Below, in pieces: positions 34,534-44,109 of a stretch of 64,000 nt of DNA. Positions within the stretch are counted from its first letter, which is position 1. The number at the start of each line of letters is the position of its first letter. The stretch spans positions 28,865 through 92,864 of the forward strand of contig JAFGYE010000037.1 in the NCBI GenBank assembly GCA_016936255.1, read 5' to 3'. The translations under genes were made by a program, and so were the position numbers. The DNA comes from Marinifilaceae bacterium. GTDB lineage: Bacteria; Bacteroidota; Bacteroidia; Bacteroidales; Marinifilaceae. Below the pieces are notes generated by a model. The model did no database searches. It was not told the origin of the DNA and saw only the letters and a list, made by a program, of their open reading frames with translations.

Positions 34534-37500
34534 ATGAGATCTAATTACAATGTGGTTAACAATGTATTAGGCTGGATGGCTTTTGTCATTGCTGCATTTA
34601 CCTACTTGTTTACAATGGAGCCTACAGCCAGTTTGTGGGATTGTGGAGAATTTATTACCACCGCCTACGGATTAGAGGTTGGTCATCCGCCGGGAGCACC
34701 TTTGTTCATGATTATGGCGCGTTTTTTCTCTCTTTTTGCTCCCAGTCCTGCTCAGGCAGCCTTATTGGTAAATTCTATGTCGGCCTTGGCATCGGCTTTC
34801 ACTATTCTGTTTTTGTTTTGGACAATTACACATCTTGCTAAAAAGTTGGTGGTAACCGATGGCGAAATCTCGAAAGGAAATTTAATTGCCGTAATGGGAA
34901 CCGGAATGGTTGGAGCGCTTGCTTACACTTTTTCTGATACATTTTGGTTTTCGGCTGTTGAAGGAGAAGTATATGCTTTGTCATCATTGTTTACGGCGGT
35001 TGTTTTTTGGGCAATTCTGAAATGGGAAAATGTCGCCGATGAGAAGTATGCAAACCGATGGATTATTTTAATTGCATATTTAATGGGCTTGTCGATCGGG
35101 GTTCACCTGCTGAATCTTTTGGCTATTCCTGCTATTATATTTGTTTACTATTTTAAAAAATACACACCTACCCGGAATGGAATAATAGGAGCATTTTTAC
35201 TTTCGGTTCTTATTTTGGGTGTTGTTATGTATGGGGTTATTCCCGGAGTGATCACAATCGCATCTTGGTTCGAGCTGCTTTTTGTAAATCAATTTGGTTT
35301 GCCTTACAACACTGGCGTGATGTTTTATGGGGCAACACTTATTGCACTTGTTGTTTGGTTGATTAACTTTTCCGTTAAACGTGGAATGGTGGTTTTGAAT
35401 ACGATCGTAACAGCTTTTGTGGTGATCATGATTGGCTATTCTTCTTTTGCCATGATCGTGATTCGCTCTTCGGCTAATCCGCCAATGGATGAAAATAATC
35501 CGGACAACGTATTTGCTTTGCTTTCCTATTTGAATCGGGAGCAATACGGAGACAGACCCCTTGTGTATGGAGAGTATTACAATGCGCCTGCAGTTGATCT
35601 GATTGAAACCAGTCCTGTTTACATTCAAAAAAAGGATAAAAATAATAAGGATAGGTATGTTGTTGCCTCGCACAAACAGGAATATAAATTCGATTCCCGT
35701 TTCAATACCTTGTTTCCAAGAATGTATAGCTCCCGGGCCAATCATGTTCATGAATATGAATACTGGGGAGATGTAAAAAAGAACAATCCAATTCAGGTTG
35801 GTGATGAGACTCTTTATAAGCCAAGTTTTGGTTCAAATCTTCAGTTTTTCTTGTCCTACCAGGTTAACCACATGTATTGGCGATATTTCATGTGGAATTT
35901 TGTCGGCCGTCAGAACGATATTCAGGGGCATGGCGATATTCTGAATGGAAACTGGATTTCGGGGATTCCTTTTATCGATGAAATGAAAATTGGAAATCAG
36001 GATAAGTTATATCCTGAAATGGCAAATAAAAAATCAAGAAATACTTACTTCTTTTTACCATTTATACTTGGTTTAATCGGTTTGTTCTGTCATTATAAAT
36101 CGGGTAAAAAAGGCAAGCAGGACTTCTTTGTGGTGATGTTGCTTTTTGTTTTTACAGGCTTGGCTATTGTTGTTTACCTGAATCAGTCACCTTATCAGCC
36201 ACGCGAACGTGATTATGCATATGCCGGTTCGTTTTACGCATTTGCCATTTGGATTGGACTCGGGGTAATGGGTTTGTATCAATGGTTGAGTAAAAAAGGA
36301 CCATCTGTTGTTATCGCAGGAGCAGTTACTGCTATTTGCTTAATTGCCGTTCCTGGATTAATGGCTCAGCAAAATTTTGATGATCACGATCGTTCTGGTC
36401 GGTATGCGACATTGGCTTACGCAAAAAACTATCTAAATTCGTGTGCGCCTGATGCTATTTTATTTACCTATGGCGATAACGATACCTTTCCGCTTTGGTA
36501 TGCGCAGGAGGTAGAAGGGATTCGAAGAGATATCCGCATTGTAAATTTGAGTTTACTTGCCGGCGATTGGTACATCAATCAGATGAGACGAAAAGCCTAC
36601 GATTCAGATCTGATTCCTATGTCGCTTACTGCGGATAAAGTTGAACCAGGTATTCGCGATCAGGTTCCTGTTGTAGAGCGATTGAAAGGACAAGAGCTTT
36701 TGAGTGAAATGATAAAATTCGTAGGAAGCGATAATGATGCCGCAAAAGTAGAAACCCAATCGGGTAAAAAGCTTAATTATTTCCCTGGAAGAAACGTTTA
36801 TATTCCTGTTGATTCGGCTAAGGTGCTTGCAAATGGTACTGTTCAGCCCGAAGATGCTCATTTAATTGTAGACAAGTTAGAGTGGAAGATCAAGAGAAGT
36901 TATTTGTATAAAAATGACATTATGGTTTATGATATCATTGCAAATAACAATTGGGAACGCCCTGTTTATTTTTCTGTAGGAATGGGGACTGAAAGCTTTC
37001 TTGGCTTAGAGAAATATTTTCAGTTGGAAGGTGCTGCTTATCGTTTGGTTCCAATTGAAACAAAACCGGAACGAAATGGTATTGGCCATGTGAATACAGA
37101 ATTGTTGTATGATAATTACATGAATAAATTCACTTTTGGCGGGATAAAAGATCCGGATGTATACGTTGATCAATTTCATATTTTGACAGTGAATATCATG
37201 TCGTTCAGAGCAAATTACAGCCGATTGGCCAGTGCTTTAAATGACGAGGGAAAGAAAGAAAAAGCCATTGATATTTTGGATAGATGTATGGAAGAACTGC
37301 CAACCAATAAAATACCGGTTGATAATACACTGATTGGATTCATTCAGGAGTATTACAGAGCAAATGCAGTAGATAAAGCAAATGCTTTACTGTTGAAAGT
37401 GGCACAACAATCATACGATAAAATGAATTATTTCTTAAGTTTGGATCCTCAGCATGCCAATGCTTTTAGATCAGAACAGGAGCGTGAAGTGCGGGTTGTG

Positions 37501-37602
37501 CAGATGCTTTTAGGTTTAGCTGATATGGGTGAGCAAACTAAGTTGAGGGAAGATTTACAATTAAAATTCGAACTGCTTTTTAAGTCTGCTGCAGGGGAGT
37601 AA
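34534..37602 (+). CDS. DUF2723 (TMEM260-like) giant membrane protein, copy 1
   Basis: 1022 residues. The N-terminal part has about ten transmembrane segments with the family's luminal motif EPTASLWDCGEFITTAYGLE, with WDCGEF at 35-40 and its acidic residues, the position of catalysis in GT-C enzymes. A second conserved block reads QPRERDYAYAGSFYAF and a third YGDNDTFPLWYAQEVEG; these mark DUF2723. The C-terminal about 250 residues are soluble with TPR-like helices (SRLASALNDEGKKEKAIDILD). Known: human TMEM260 of this family is a protein O-mannosyltransferase and the family is placed with GT-C enzymes. For bacteria, protein O-glycosylation in the periplasm is an inference. Paralogue follows in tandem. 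Confidence 0.9.
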   Translation: MRSNYNVVNNVLGWMAFVIAAFTYLFTMEPTASLWDCGEFITTAYGLEVGHPPGAPLFMIMARFFSLFAPSPAQAALLVNSMSALASAFTILFLFWTITHLAKKLVVTDGEISKGNLIAVMGTGMVGALAYTFSDTFWFSAVEGEVYALSSLFTAVVFWAILKWENVADEKYANRWIILIAYLMGLSIGVHLLNLLAIPAIIFVYYFKKYTPTRNGIIGAFLLSVLILGVVMYGVIPGVITIASWFELLFVNQFGLPYNTGVMFYGATLIALVVWLINFSVKRGMVVLNTIVTAFVVIMIGYSSFAMIVIRSSANPPMDENNPDNVFALLSYLNREQYGDRPLVYGEYYNAPAVDLIETSPVYIQKKDKNNKDRYVVASHKQEYKFDSRFNTLFPRMYSSRANHVHEYEYWGDVKKNNPIQVGDETLYKPSFGSNLQFFLSYQVNHMYWRYFMWNFVGRQNDIQGHGDILNGNWISGIPFIDEMKIGNQDKLYPEMANKKSRNTYFFLPFILGLIGLFCHYKSGKKGKQDFFVVMLLFVFTGLAIVVYLNQSPYQPRERDYAYAGSFYAFAIWIGLGVMGLYQWLSKKGPSVVIAGAVTAICLIAVPGLMAQQNFDDHDRSGRYATLAYAKNYLNSCAPDAILFTYGDNDTFPLWYAQEVEGIRRDIRIVNLSLLAGDWYINQMRRKAYDSDLIPMSLTADKVEPGIRDQVPVVERLKGQELLSEMIKFVGSDNDAAKVETQSGKKLNYFPGRNVYIPVDSAKVLANGTVQPEDAHLIVDKLEWKIKRSYLYKNDIMVYDIIANNNWERPVYFSVGMGTESFLGLEKYFQLEGAAYRLVPIETKPERNGIGHVNTELLYDNYMNKFTFGGIKDPDVYVDQFHILTVNIMSFRANYSRLASALNDEGKKEKAIDILDRCMEELPTNKIPVDNTLIGFIQEYYRANAVDKANALLLKVAQQSYDKMNYFLSLDPQHANAFRSEQEREVRVVQMLLGLADMGEQTKLREDLQLKFELLFKSAAGE

Positions 37603-37620
37603 AAGATTTATAATAAACTT

Positions 37621-37657
37621 TAAATGGCTGTCTTCATGTAAAGACAGCCATTTTTTT
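37621..37657 (+). terminator. Terminator between the two DUF2723 genes
   Basis: Perfect 13-bp stem AAATGGCTGTCTT with loop CATGTA and a T-run. It implies that the second paralogue has its own promoter, although the two sit 270 bp apart. Confidence 0.9.
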
Positions 37658-37872
37658 ATGTCGTTTTTTTGATTTCTTAAATCAAAGTAATTCTTCTTTC
37701 TACAAACTAATGCAAAGCGTTCATTTGTAAAAAAGAATATTGACGACTATGTTGATCTTGAAATATCGAAAGTCTGTTAAGATTTTTTCACATAATACAA
37801 ATCAATTCTTTTTGTCAAAAGTGGTAACTTCGCTGTCTGTACCATAAAATCTAACCTTTATTTTGATAATAT

Positions 37873-40800
37873 ATGAGTAAGTACCAAAAAACAAATATTA
37901 TTGTCGGATGGATATCATTTGCAATAGCTGCAGTTGTCTATTTTTTAACCCTTGAACCTACAGTTAGTTTTTGGGATTGCGGAGAATTTATAACTTCTGC
38001 TTATAAATTAGAAATTGGACACGCTCCGGGAGCTCCGTTTTTTCTGCTGTTGGCTCGTTTTTTCTCTATGTTTGCTTCGGGTACCGAGAATGTTGCTCTC
38101 ATGATAAATTCCATGTCTGGTTTGGCAAGTGCTTTTACCATTCTGTTTTTATTCTGGACAATCACCCATTTGGCTAAAAAGTTGATTGTTGCAGGAGATA
38201 AAATATCAGAATCTCAGGTATGGACAATTATTGGCAGCGGATTTATTGGAGCTATGGCTTATGCTTTTACCGATACATTTTGGTTTTCAGCTGTTGAGGG
38301 AGAAGTTTATGCTACATCTTCACTGTTTACTGCAGTTGTTTTCTGGTGCGTTTTAAAATGGGAAAACGAAGAAGGCAAGGCTTATGCAAACAGGTGGTTA
38401 ATTTTGATTGCTTATCTTATGGGTTTGTCGATTGGAGTTCATCTTCTGAATTTATTGGCAATTCCGGCCATTGTAATGGTTTACTATTTTAAGAAGTATG
38501 AACCAAGCAGAAATGGAGTCTTAAAAGCTTTGGGTGTTGCTTTGCTTCTTTTGGGTGGTGCAATGTATGTAATCATTCCAGGCGTTGTAAAACTTGCTTT
38601 TGTTTTTGATTTGTTCTTTGTAAATGTAATTGGTTTGCCTTTTAATTCAGGCGCATATGTATTTATTATTCTGCTGATTTCAGGTCTTGTATTCGGTATT
38701 CGATATACAATTTCTCATGGCAAAGTGGTCTTGAATACATTGCTTACTGCACTAACAGTTGTTCTAATTGGATATTCGTCCTATTCGCTTATCATGATTC
38801 GTTCGGCGGCAAATCCTGGTTTGGATCAGAATAATCCTGAGGATCTGTTTTCTTTACTTTATTATTTAAACAGAGAGCAGTATGGCGATAATCCTTTGGT
38901 GTATGGCGAATATTTTAATGCTCCGTATGATGAAAAGGAGAGTTATGTAGATGGCAAAGATGTTTACATTAAAAAAGACGGGAAATATGTAGTTTCTTAC
39001 ACGCCAAAGAAACCAAACTATAGCAGTTCTTATAAAACAGTGTTCCCTAGAATGTATACCAAGGGAATGACAGGTAGGAACCCCGAAGAATATGCCAAGT
39101 GGACAGGACTCAAGGCTGATCAGAAAACAAAACCGAGCTTTGTGCAGAATCTGGACTTCTTTTTTAGTTACCAGATTAATTACATGTACATCCGCTACTT
39201 TATGTGGAATTTTTCCGGTCGTCAATCTGACCGGCAATCCTATAGCGGAGTTATTGACGGCAACTGGATTTCAGGAATTCCATTCGTAGATAATTATCGT
39301 TTGGGAGATCAGAGTCTGAGGCCTGAGCACATGACTAAAAATAAGGGAAACAATACATACTACTTTTTACCGCTTTTGTTGGGCTTGGCAGGATTACTTT
39401 ATCAGTACAAAAAAAGTACCAACGGGAAGAAAGACTTTTTTGTCGTTTTCTTGCTGTTTTTATTAACCGGATTAGCCATTGTTGTGTATCTGAATCAGCC
39501 TCCATTGCAGCCCCGCGAAAGGGATTATGCCTATGTGGGATCATTTTATGCCTTTGCTGTTTGGATCGGTTTAGGATTTCTTGCAGTACTGCAGGTTTCT
39601 AAAAAAGTGCTTCGAAAAGATAAGGTCGCTATTCCTGCAGCATTCACTCTTTGCTTTTTGGCAGTTCCTGCTTTGTTGGCGCAACAAAATTGGGACGATC
39701 ATGATCGGTCGGATCGATATGTGGCAAGAGATTTGGCTTACGATTATCTGAATTCGTGTGCACCAAATGCGATACTATTCACAATGGGCGATAACGATAC
39801 TTTTCCATTATGGTATTTGCAGGAGGTAGAAGGCGTAAGAACTGATGTTCGCGTTTGTAATTTGATGTATTTAACCGCCGATTGGTACATCGATCAGATG
39901 AAACAAAAGAACTATGATTCCGATCCTTTACCAATTTCTCTTACTAAAGAAAAATATCTGGCGGGTAAGCGCGATGTTGTTTATGTTCTTGATGATCCGC
40001 GTTTGAAGGCTTACGTTGAGAAGAATGGAGGATTGGATCTGAAAGACGCGATAGAATATGTTGCGAGTGAAAAGGAAAGTACCAAAAAAATATACGGATA
40101 CGATGAGCGGATTGATCATTTTCCGGCAAATAAATTTCGCCTTGTAATTGATAAGGAGCAAGTCGTAAAGACCAATACTCTTTCCGAAAAAGATTCTGCA
40201 AAAATTGTGAATCAAATGGAATGGGAAGTGAAAACAAACTACGTGGATAAAGGTGGTTTAATTCTTTACGATATGCTGGTGCAAAACAATTGGAAACGAC
40301 CTGTTTATTTTTCCATAACAGTGCCGTCGAGCGGATATTATGGCTTAGAAGACTATTTTCGTTTGGAAGGTTTTGCTTATCGATTGGTACCGATCAAATT
40401 TGAAAATGAGGAAATGCAGATAGGGGGTGTAAATACGGATGTAATGTATACCAATCTGATGAATAAGTTTAAATGGGGAAATATGAACCATCCGGATGTT
40501 TATATCGATGAAACAACTTCGCGTTTGTGCACCAACATGAGAAATAATTTTCTGCGGCTGTCAGAAAGTTTACTGGATGAGGGAAAAAGAGATTCTGCAG
40601 TTCAGGTACTGGATAAATGTGTTGAATTAGTGCCTAATGAGAAGGTACCCTTCGATTATTTAGCCATTCTTATGGCTCAGTCCTACTATCGTGCAGCGGA
40701 GGATGAAAAAGGCAATCAGATGATTCAAACCATATCAGATAGATTGGTACAGGAATTAGATTATTATATGACTCTAACTCCGGTTTCTACTTCGGAATTT

Positions 40801-40935
40801 CCTCGGTTAAAGAGCAGGGATCTGGCTTTATTGCAGGAATTGTACCGCATTACAAATCAGTACAATCAGAAGGAATTGAATCGGAAAATTGAATTGGAAT
40901 TTAAAAGATTATTAGAAAGCTATAAAAAGGGATGA
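37873..40935 (+). CDS. DUF2723 (TMEM260-like) giant membrane protein, copy 2
   Basis: 1020 residues, colinear with copy 1: EPTVSFWDCGEFITSAYKLE with WDCGEF at 34-39, QPRERDYAYVGSFYAF, MGDNDTFPLWYLQEVEG and a C-terminal helical domain. Main differences lie in the loop at about 290-440 and the C-terminal domain, the parts most likely to set acceptor or donor choice. It ends by overlapping the deacetylase start by 4 bp (ATGA), so the two genes are translationally coupled, which copy 1 is not. Confidence 0.9.
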   Translation: MSKYQKTNIIVGWISFAIAAVVYFLTLEPTVSFWDCGEFITSAYKLEIGHAPGAPFFLLLARFFSMFASGTENVALMINSMSGLASAFTILFLFWTITHLAKKLIVAGDKISESQVWTIIGSGFIGAMAYAFTDTFWFSAVEGEVYATSSLFTAVVFWCVLKWENEEGKAYANRWLILIAYLMGLSIGVHLLNLLAIPAIVMVYYFKKYEPSRNGVLKALGVALLLLGGAMYVIIPGVVKLAFVFDLFFVNVIGLPFNSGAYVFIILLISGLVFGIRYTISHGKVVLNTLLTALTVVLIGYSSYSLIMIRSAANPGLDQNNPEDLFSLLYYLNREQYGDNPLVYGEYFNAPYDEKESYVDGKDVYIKKDGKYVVSYTPKKPNYSSSYKTVFPRMYTKGMTGRNPEEYAKWTGLKADQKTKPSFVQNLDFFFSYQINYMYIRYFMWNFSGRQSDRQSYSGVIDGNWISGIPFVDNYRLGDQSLRPEHMTKNKGNNTYYFLPLLLGLAGLLYQYKKSTNGKKDFFVVFLLFLLTGLAIVVYLNQPPLQPRERDYAYVGSFYAFAVWIGLGFLAVLQVSKKVLRKDKVAIPAAFTLCFLAVPALLAQQNWDDHDRSDRYVARDLAYDYLNSCAPNAILFTMGDNDTFPLWYLQEVEGVRTDVRVCNLMYLTADWYIDQMKQKNYDSDPLPISLTKEKYLAGKRDVVYVLDDPRLKAYVEKNGGLDLKDAIEYVASEKESTKKIYGYDERIDHFPANKFRLVIDKEQVVKTNTLSEKDSAKIVNQMEWEVKTNYVDKGGLILYDMLVQNNWKRPVYFSITVPSSGYYGLEDYFRLEGFAYRLVPIKFENEEMQIGGVNTDVMYTNLMNKFKWGNMNHPDVYIDETTSRLCTNMRNNFLRLSESLLDEGKRDSAVQVLDKCVELVPNEKVPFDYLAILMAQSYYRAAEDEKGNQMIQTISDRLVQELDYYMTLTPVSTSEFPRLKSRDLALLQELYRITNQYNQKELNRKIELEFKRLLESYKKG

Positions 40936-41552
40936 TGAAGTTGAGATGGATGAGAGCGCCGGGGATATTTAAAATCTTATTTCCGGACTTTATTTGGCGA
41001 TATAATTCGGGAGCAAAAAAAGTTTATCTGACATTTGATGACGGACCTGTTCCGGAATCTACTTTGTGGACATTGAATATGTTGAAGGAGAAGAATGTAA
41101 AAGCTACTTTTTTTTGCGTAGGCGAGAATGTGCATAAATGTCCTGAGCTATTTCAGAAAATTCTGTCTTCAGGTCACGCCGTTGGAAATCATACTTACAA
41201 TCACTTAAAAGGTTGGTCTGTTGATACACAACTATATCTTGAGAATGTAATAATGGCTTCCGATTTAATTAATTCAAAATTATTTCGGCCTCCTTACGGC
41301 CAAATAAAAAGATCTCAGGCAAAACATTTACTCCCAGAGTATAAGATTGTTATGTGGGATGTTTTGAGTGGGGATTACCGGAAGGATATAACTCCTGAAG
41401 AGTGTTTGAAAGATGTTCTTAAAACGGTTCGTCCAGGCTCCATAATATCGTTCCACAATCATCAGAAATCGGAGGCGAATATGCGTTTTACAGTACCCCG
41501 GCTGATCGATGAATTAAAGCTTCAGGGTTACGAGTTTGATATTTGTCGGTGA
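40932..41552 (+). CDS. Polysaccharide deacetylase (NodB-like)
   Basis: 206 residues of the CE4 family; removes acetyl groups from N-acetyl sugars, e.g. in peptidoglycan or glycan chains. All motifs are present: TFDDGP (34-39, catalytic Asp and metal-binding Asp), HTYNH (87-91, metal-binding His), RPPYG (119-123), WDVLSGDYRKD and SIISFHNH. There is no clear signal peptide but a short hydrophobic start. Coupled to the DUF2723 copy 2 by an ATGA overlap, which suggests that it trims the glycan that copy 2 builds (inference). Confidence 0.93.
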   Translation: MMKLRWMRAPGIFKILFPDFIWRYNSGAKKVYLTFDDGPVPESTLWTLNMLKEKNVKATFFCVGENVHKCPELFQKILSSGHAVGNHTYNHLKGWSVDTQLYLENVIMASDLINSKLFRPPYGQIKRSQAKHLLPEYKIVMWDVLSGDYRKDITPEECLKDVLKTVRPGSIISFHNHQKSEANMRFTVPRLIDELKLQGYEFDICR

Positions 41553-41602
41553 GAAATCAAAAATTCCTTTCTTTTCCATCAGGTAAACTGCATTTGAATA
41601 CG

Positions 41603-41610
41603 TAAATTTG
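41603..41610 (+). promoter_or_regulatory. -7 element upstream of purD
   Basis: TAAATTTG, about 110 bp before the purD ATG; suggests a long leader, in which I saw no known riboswitch. Confidence 0.45.
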
Positions 41611-41719
41611 CTCTCGATCAAACTATTAATACCATTTTATAAACAAAACCATTTGAGAATTCCCGTTTTACTTGTTTGTAGATAGCAAAGTGGGAGTGGT
41701 TGCTAATTAATACTATTAG

Positions 41720-42991
41720 ATGAAAGTACTTCTTTTGGGTTCCGGAGGCCGTGAACATGCTTTTGCATGGAAATTTGTTCAAAGTGAAAAATTGGAAAAA
41801 TTGTATGTTGCTCCGGGAAATGCCGGAACTGCTGCAATTGCAGAAAACATAGATATTAATCCTAACGATTTTACAAAAATAAAAGATTTTGTTCTTGAAA
41901 AAGGAATTAACATGGTCGTTGTTGGTCCGGAAGATCCTTTGGTAAATGGAATTCACGATTTCTTTCTTGCCGATGAGGCTATCAAGAGTGTTCCAGTTAT
42001 TGGTCCGGAAAAATTAGGTGCTCAATTAGAAGGAAGCAAAGATTTTTCAAAGGAATTTATGTTCCGGCATAATATTCCTACCGCAAAATATAAAAGTATC
42101 ACCTCTGAAAATTTAGAAGAAGGATTAACTTTTTTAGAAAGCTTAAAAGCTCCATATGTATTAAAAGCAGACGGTCTTGCAGCAGGAAAAGGTGTTTTAA
42201 TTATTTTTGATTTAGAGGAGGCTAAACAATCTCTTAAAGAGATGATCGATGGAATGTTTGGCGACGCAAGCAGTACCGTAGTAATTGAAGAGTTTTTGGC
42301 AGGTATTGAGTTGTCGGTGTTTGTATTAACCGATGGTAAAAATTATAAAACACTTGCCGAAGCAAAGGATTACAAGCGAATTGGTGTAGGAGATACTGGT
42401 TTAAATACAGGTGGTATGGGAGCAATTTCACCGGTTCCTTTTGCAACTGCTGATTTCATGCAAAAAGTAGAAGATCGTGTAATTGTTCCAACAATTGAAG
42501 GTCTTCAGAAAGATAATATTCCTTATAAAGGGTTTATTTTTATTGGATTGATGAATATTGAAGGTGATCCTTATGTAATTGAATACAATGTTCGAATGGG
42601 TGATCCGGAAACAGAGGTAATTATTCCAAGAATCAAATCAGATTTACTGGAATTGATGGAAGCCGTTTCGAAGCAGGAATTGGATAAAGCTCCTTTTGAG
42701 ATGGATGACAGAACAGTAACTACTGTAATGTTAGTTGCGGGAGGTTACCCGGAAGCGTATGAAAAAGGCAAAACTATTACTAAATTAGATGAGGTAGAAG
42801 GAAGCATTGTGTTTCATGCGGGAACAACTTTTTCGGGTAATGATGTAGTAACTAACGGGGGGCGTGTTATTTCGGTAAGCTCATACGGTGATACGATGCA
42901 GTCGGCCTTGGATAAATCCTTTAGAAATGCTGAACTGATTGATTTTGAAGGGAAATATTACAGAAAAGATATTGGTTTCGATTTAAAGTAA
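41720..42991 (+). CDS. purD: Phosphoribosylamine-glycine ligase (GAR synthetase)
   Basis: 423 residues, normal length. Second step of de novo purine synthesis: phosphoribosylamine + glycine + ATP to GAR. KVLLLGSGGREHAFAWK at the start is the family hallmark; ATP-grasp segments include PYVLKADGLAAGKGVLI (153-169), VIEEFLAGIELSVFVLTDG, DTGLNTGGMGAISPVP and VIEYNVRMGDPETEVI. No other pur gene lies beside it. Confidence 0.97.
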   Translation: MKVLLLGSGGREHAFAWKFVQSEKLEKLYVAPGNAGTAAIAENIDINPNDFTKIKDFVLEKGINMVVVGPEDPLVNGIHDFFLADEAIKSVPVIGPEKLGAQLEGSKDFSKEFMFRHNIPTAKYKSITSENLEEGLTFLESLKAPYVLKADGLAAGKGVLIIFDLEEAKQSLKEMIDGMFGDASSTVVIEEFLAGIELSVFVLTDGKNYKTLAEAKDYKRIGVGDTGLNTGGMGAISPVPFATADFMQKVEDRVIVPTIEGLQKDNIPYKGFIFIGLMNIEGDPYVIEYNVRMGDPETEVIIPRIKSDLLELMEAVSKQELDKAPFEMDDRTVTTVMLVAGGYPEAYEKGKTITKLDEVEGSIVFHAGTTFSGNDVVTNGGRVISVSSYGDTMQSALDKSFRNAELIDFEGKYYRKDIGFDLK

Positions 42992-43083
42992 TTGATTTAT
43001 AAAAACTACTGCTCTTTTTTTTTATTTGAAAATTGAGTGGTAGTTGTTATTTTGCACTTCTGGTTCGCTAAAAGCTTAAATTC

Positions 43084-44061
43084 ATGCTCTTAAAGACAAT
43101 TAAAGGACGCCATTCTGTTTTATTGATACTAATTCCGGTTATTATCGTATTGCTCTGGATGGGAACCTTACTGCATTCGGTATCCTTAACAGCAGGACAG
43201 AACCAAATGCCATTGTACGAATTGTTGTTATTTCTTACAGGAGGTAATAATTTTGTTCTAAGTCTGATTGCTTGTCTTCTCCTAATATTGATGGCTTATG
43301 GAATGGTGCGTTTAAATGAGCAGTATATTTTTATCCGGCAACGAACAGATTTACCTGCATTCGTATTTGCTCTTATTGCCACGGGAACTATCTCATTAGG
43401 AGGCATGCATCCTTCGTTATTTGCTGCATTTTTATTGTTTCTTTCTGTGGAACGGGTATTTAAAATTTATCAGGGGACAGCAACTCTTTCCAACTCTTTC
43501 GATGCCGGATTTTTAGTAGGATTAGCAGGTCTGTTTTATTTATTTGCAGGAATATATATTTTCTGGTTTTGGATGGCACTTGCGGTTTTAGGATATTTGC
43601 GCAGTAAAGAAATTCTCGCGGGATTAATAGGCTTTATTGCCCCCGTTTTTTTTGTTGTGGCTTGGTACATTTGGAACGATAATCTGGCCGAACTCTTAAA
43701 AACAATTGGGAATCTCTTCTCCTCTAAAAATAATTCAGGAATTGTGTCGGTTTTCCAATATTCATATTGGGGAATACTTGGCTTTCTGGTTGTTCTCTCT
43801 TCTTTGTACATGTTGAATGTTTATGAGGAGAAAAAAATAAGTTCGCGTAAATATTTTATTATTTTGTTGAGTTTCTTTTTGGTTTCAGCTCTTGGTTTTG
43901 CATTTTTTAAAGGAGCAGGTGTTGAAATGTACTTTATTAGTATCATTCCGGTAACCTACATTACAAGCCACTATTTTGTATTCCAAAAACACTCTTGGAT
44001 TGGTGAACTCTTGTTTTATATTCTGGTGGTATCAAGTATTCTAATCCACTTTATAGAATAA
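43084..44061 (+). CDS. Multi-pass membrane protein, DUF6427-like
   Basis: 325 residues with about nine hydrophobic segments and short loops; starts MLLKTIKGRHSVLLILIPV. I recall DUF6427 proteins near purD in Flavobacteriia, and the layout fits, but no sharp motif is visible. Function unknown. Lies 92 bp after purD in the same direction. Confidence 0.6.
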   Translation: MLLKTIKGRHSVLLILIPVIIVLLWMGTLLHSVSLTAGQNQMPLYELLLFLTGGNNFVLSLIACLLLILMAYGMVRLNEQYIFIRQRTDLPAFVFALIATGTISLGGMHPSLFAAFLLFLSVERVFKIYQGTATLSNSFDAGFLVGLAGLFYLFAGIYIFWFWMALAVLGYLRSKEILAGLIGFIAPVFFVVAWYIWNDNLAELLKTIGNLFSSKNNSGIVSVFQYSYWGILGFLVVLSSLYMLNVYEEKKISSRKYFIILLSFFLVSALGFAFFKGAGVEMYFISIIPVTYITSHYFVFQKHSWIGELLFYILVVSSILIHFIE

Positions 44062-44092
44062 AAAAATGCCATTTCCTGAGAAATGGCACTTT
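44060..44092. terminator. Bidirectional terminator
   Basis: Stem TGCCATTTC-CTGA-GAAATGGCA flanked by an A-run (T-run on the minus strand); serves the minus-strand lipoprotein and, less strongly, the plus-strand membrane protein. Confidence 0.8.
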
Positions 44093-44109
44093 GTCTGATA
44101 AGTTCAATC

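Noticed and set aside
35197..35751. 184-codon minus-strand ORF inside the first DUF2723 gene
   Set aside because: The plus-strand gene has all family motifs in this part; the minus frame is rich in His/Asn/Ile typical of antisense shadow.
41611..41719. Purine riboswitch in the purD leader
   Set aside because: The roughly 110-nt leader lacks the three-way-junction core sequences of the purine family; no convincing hairpins found by eye.
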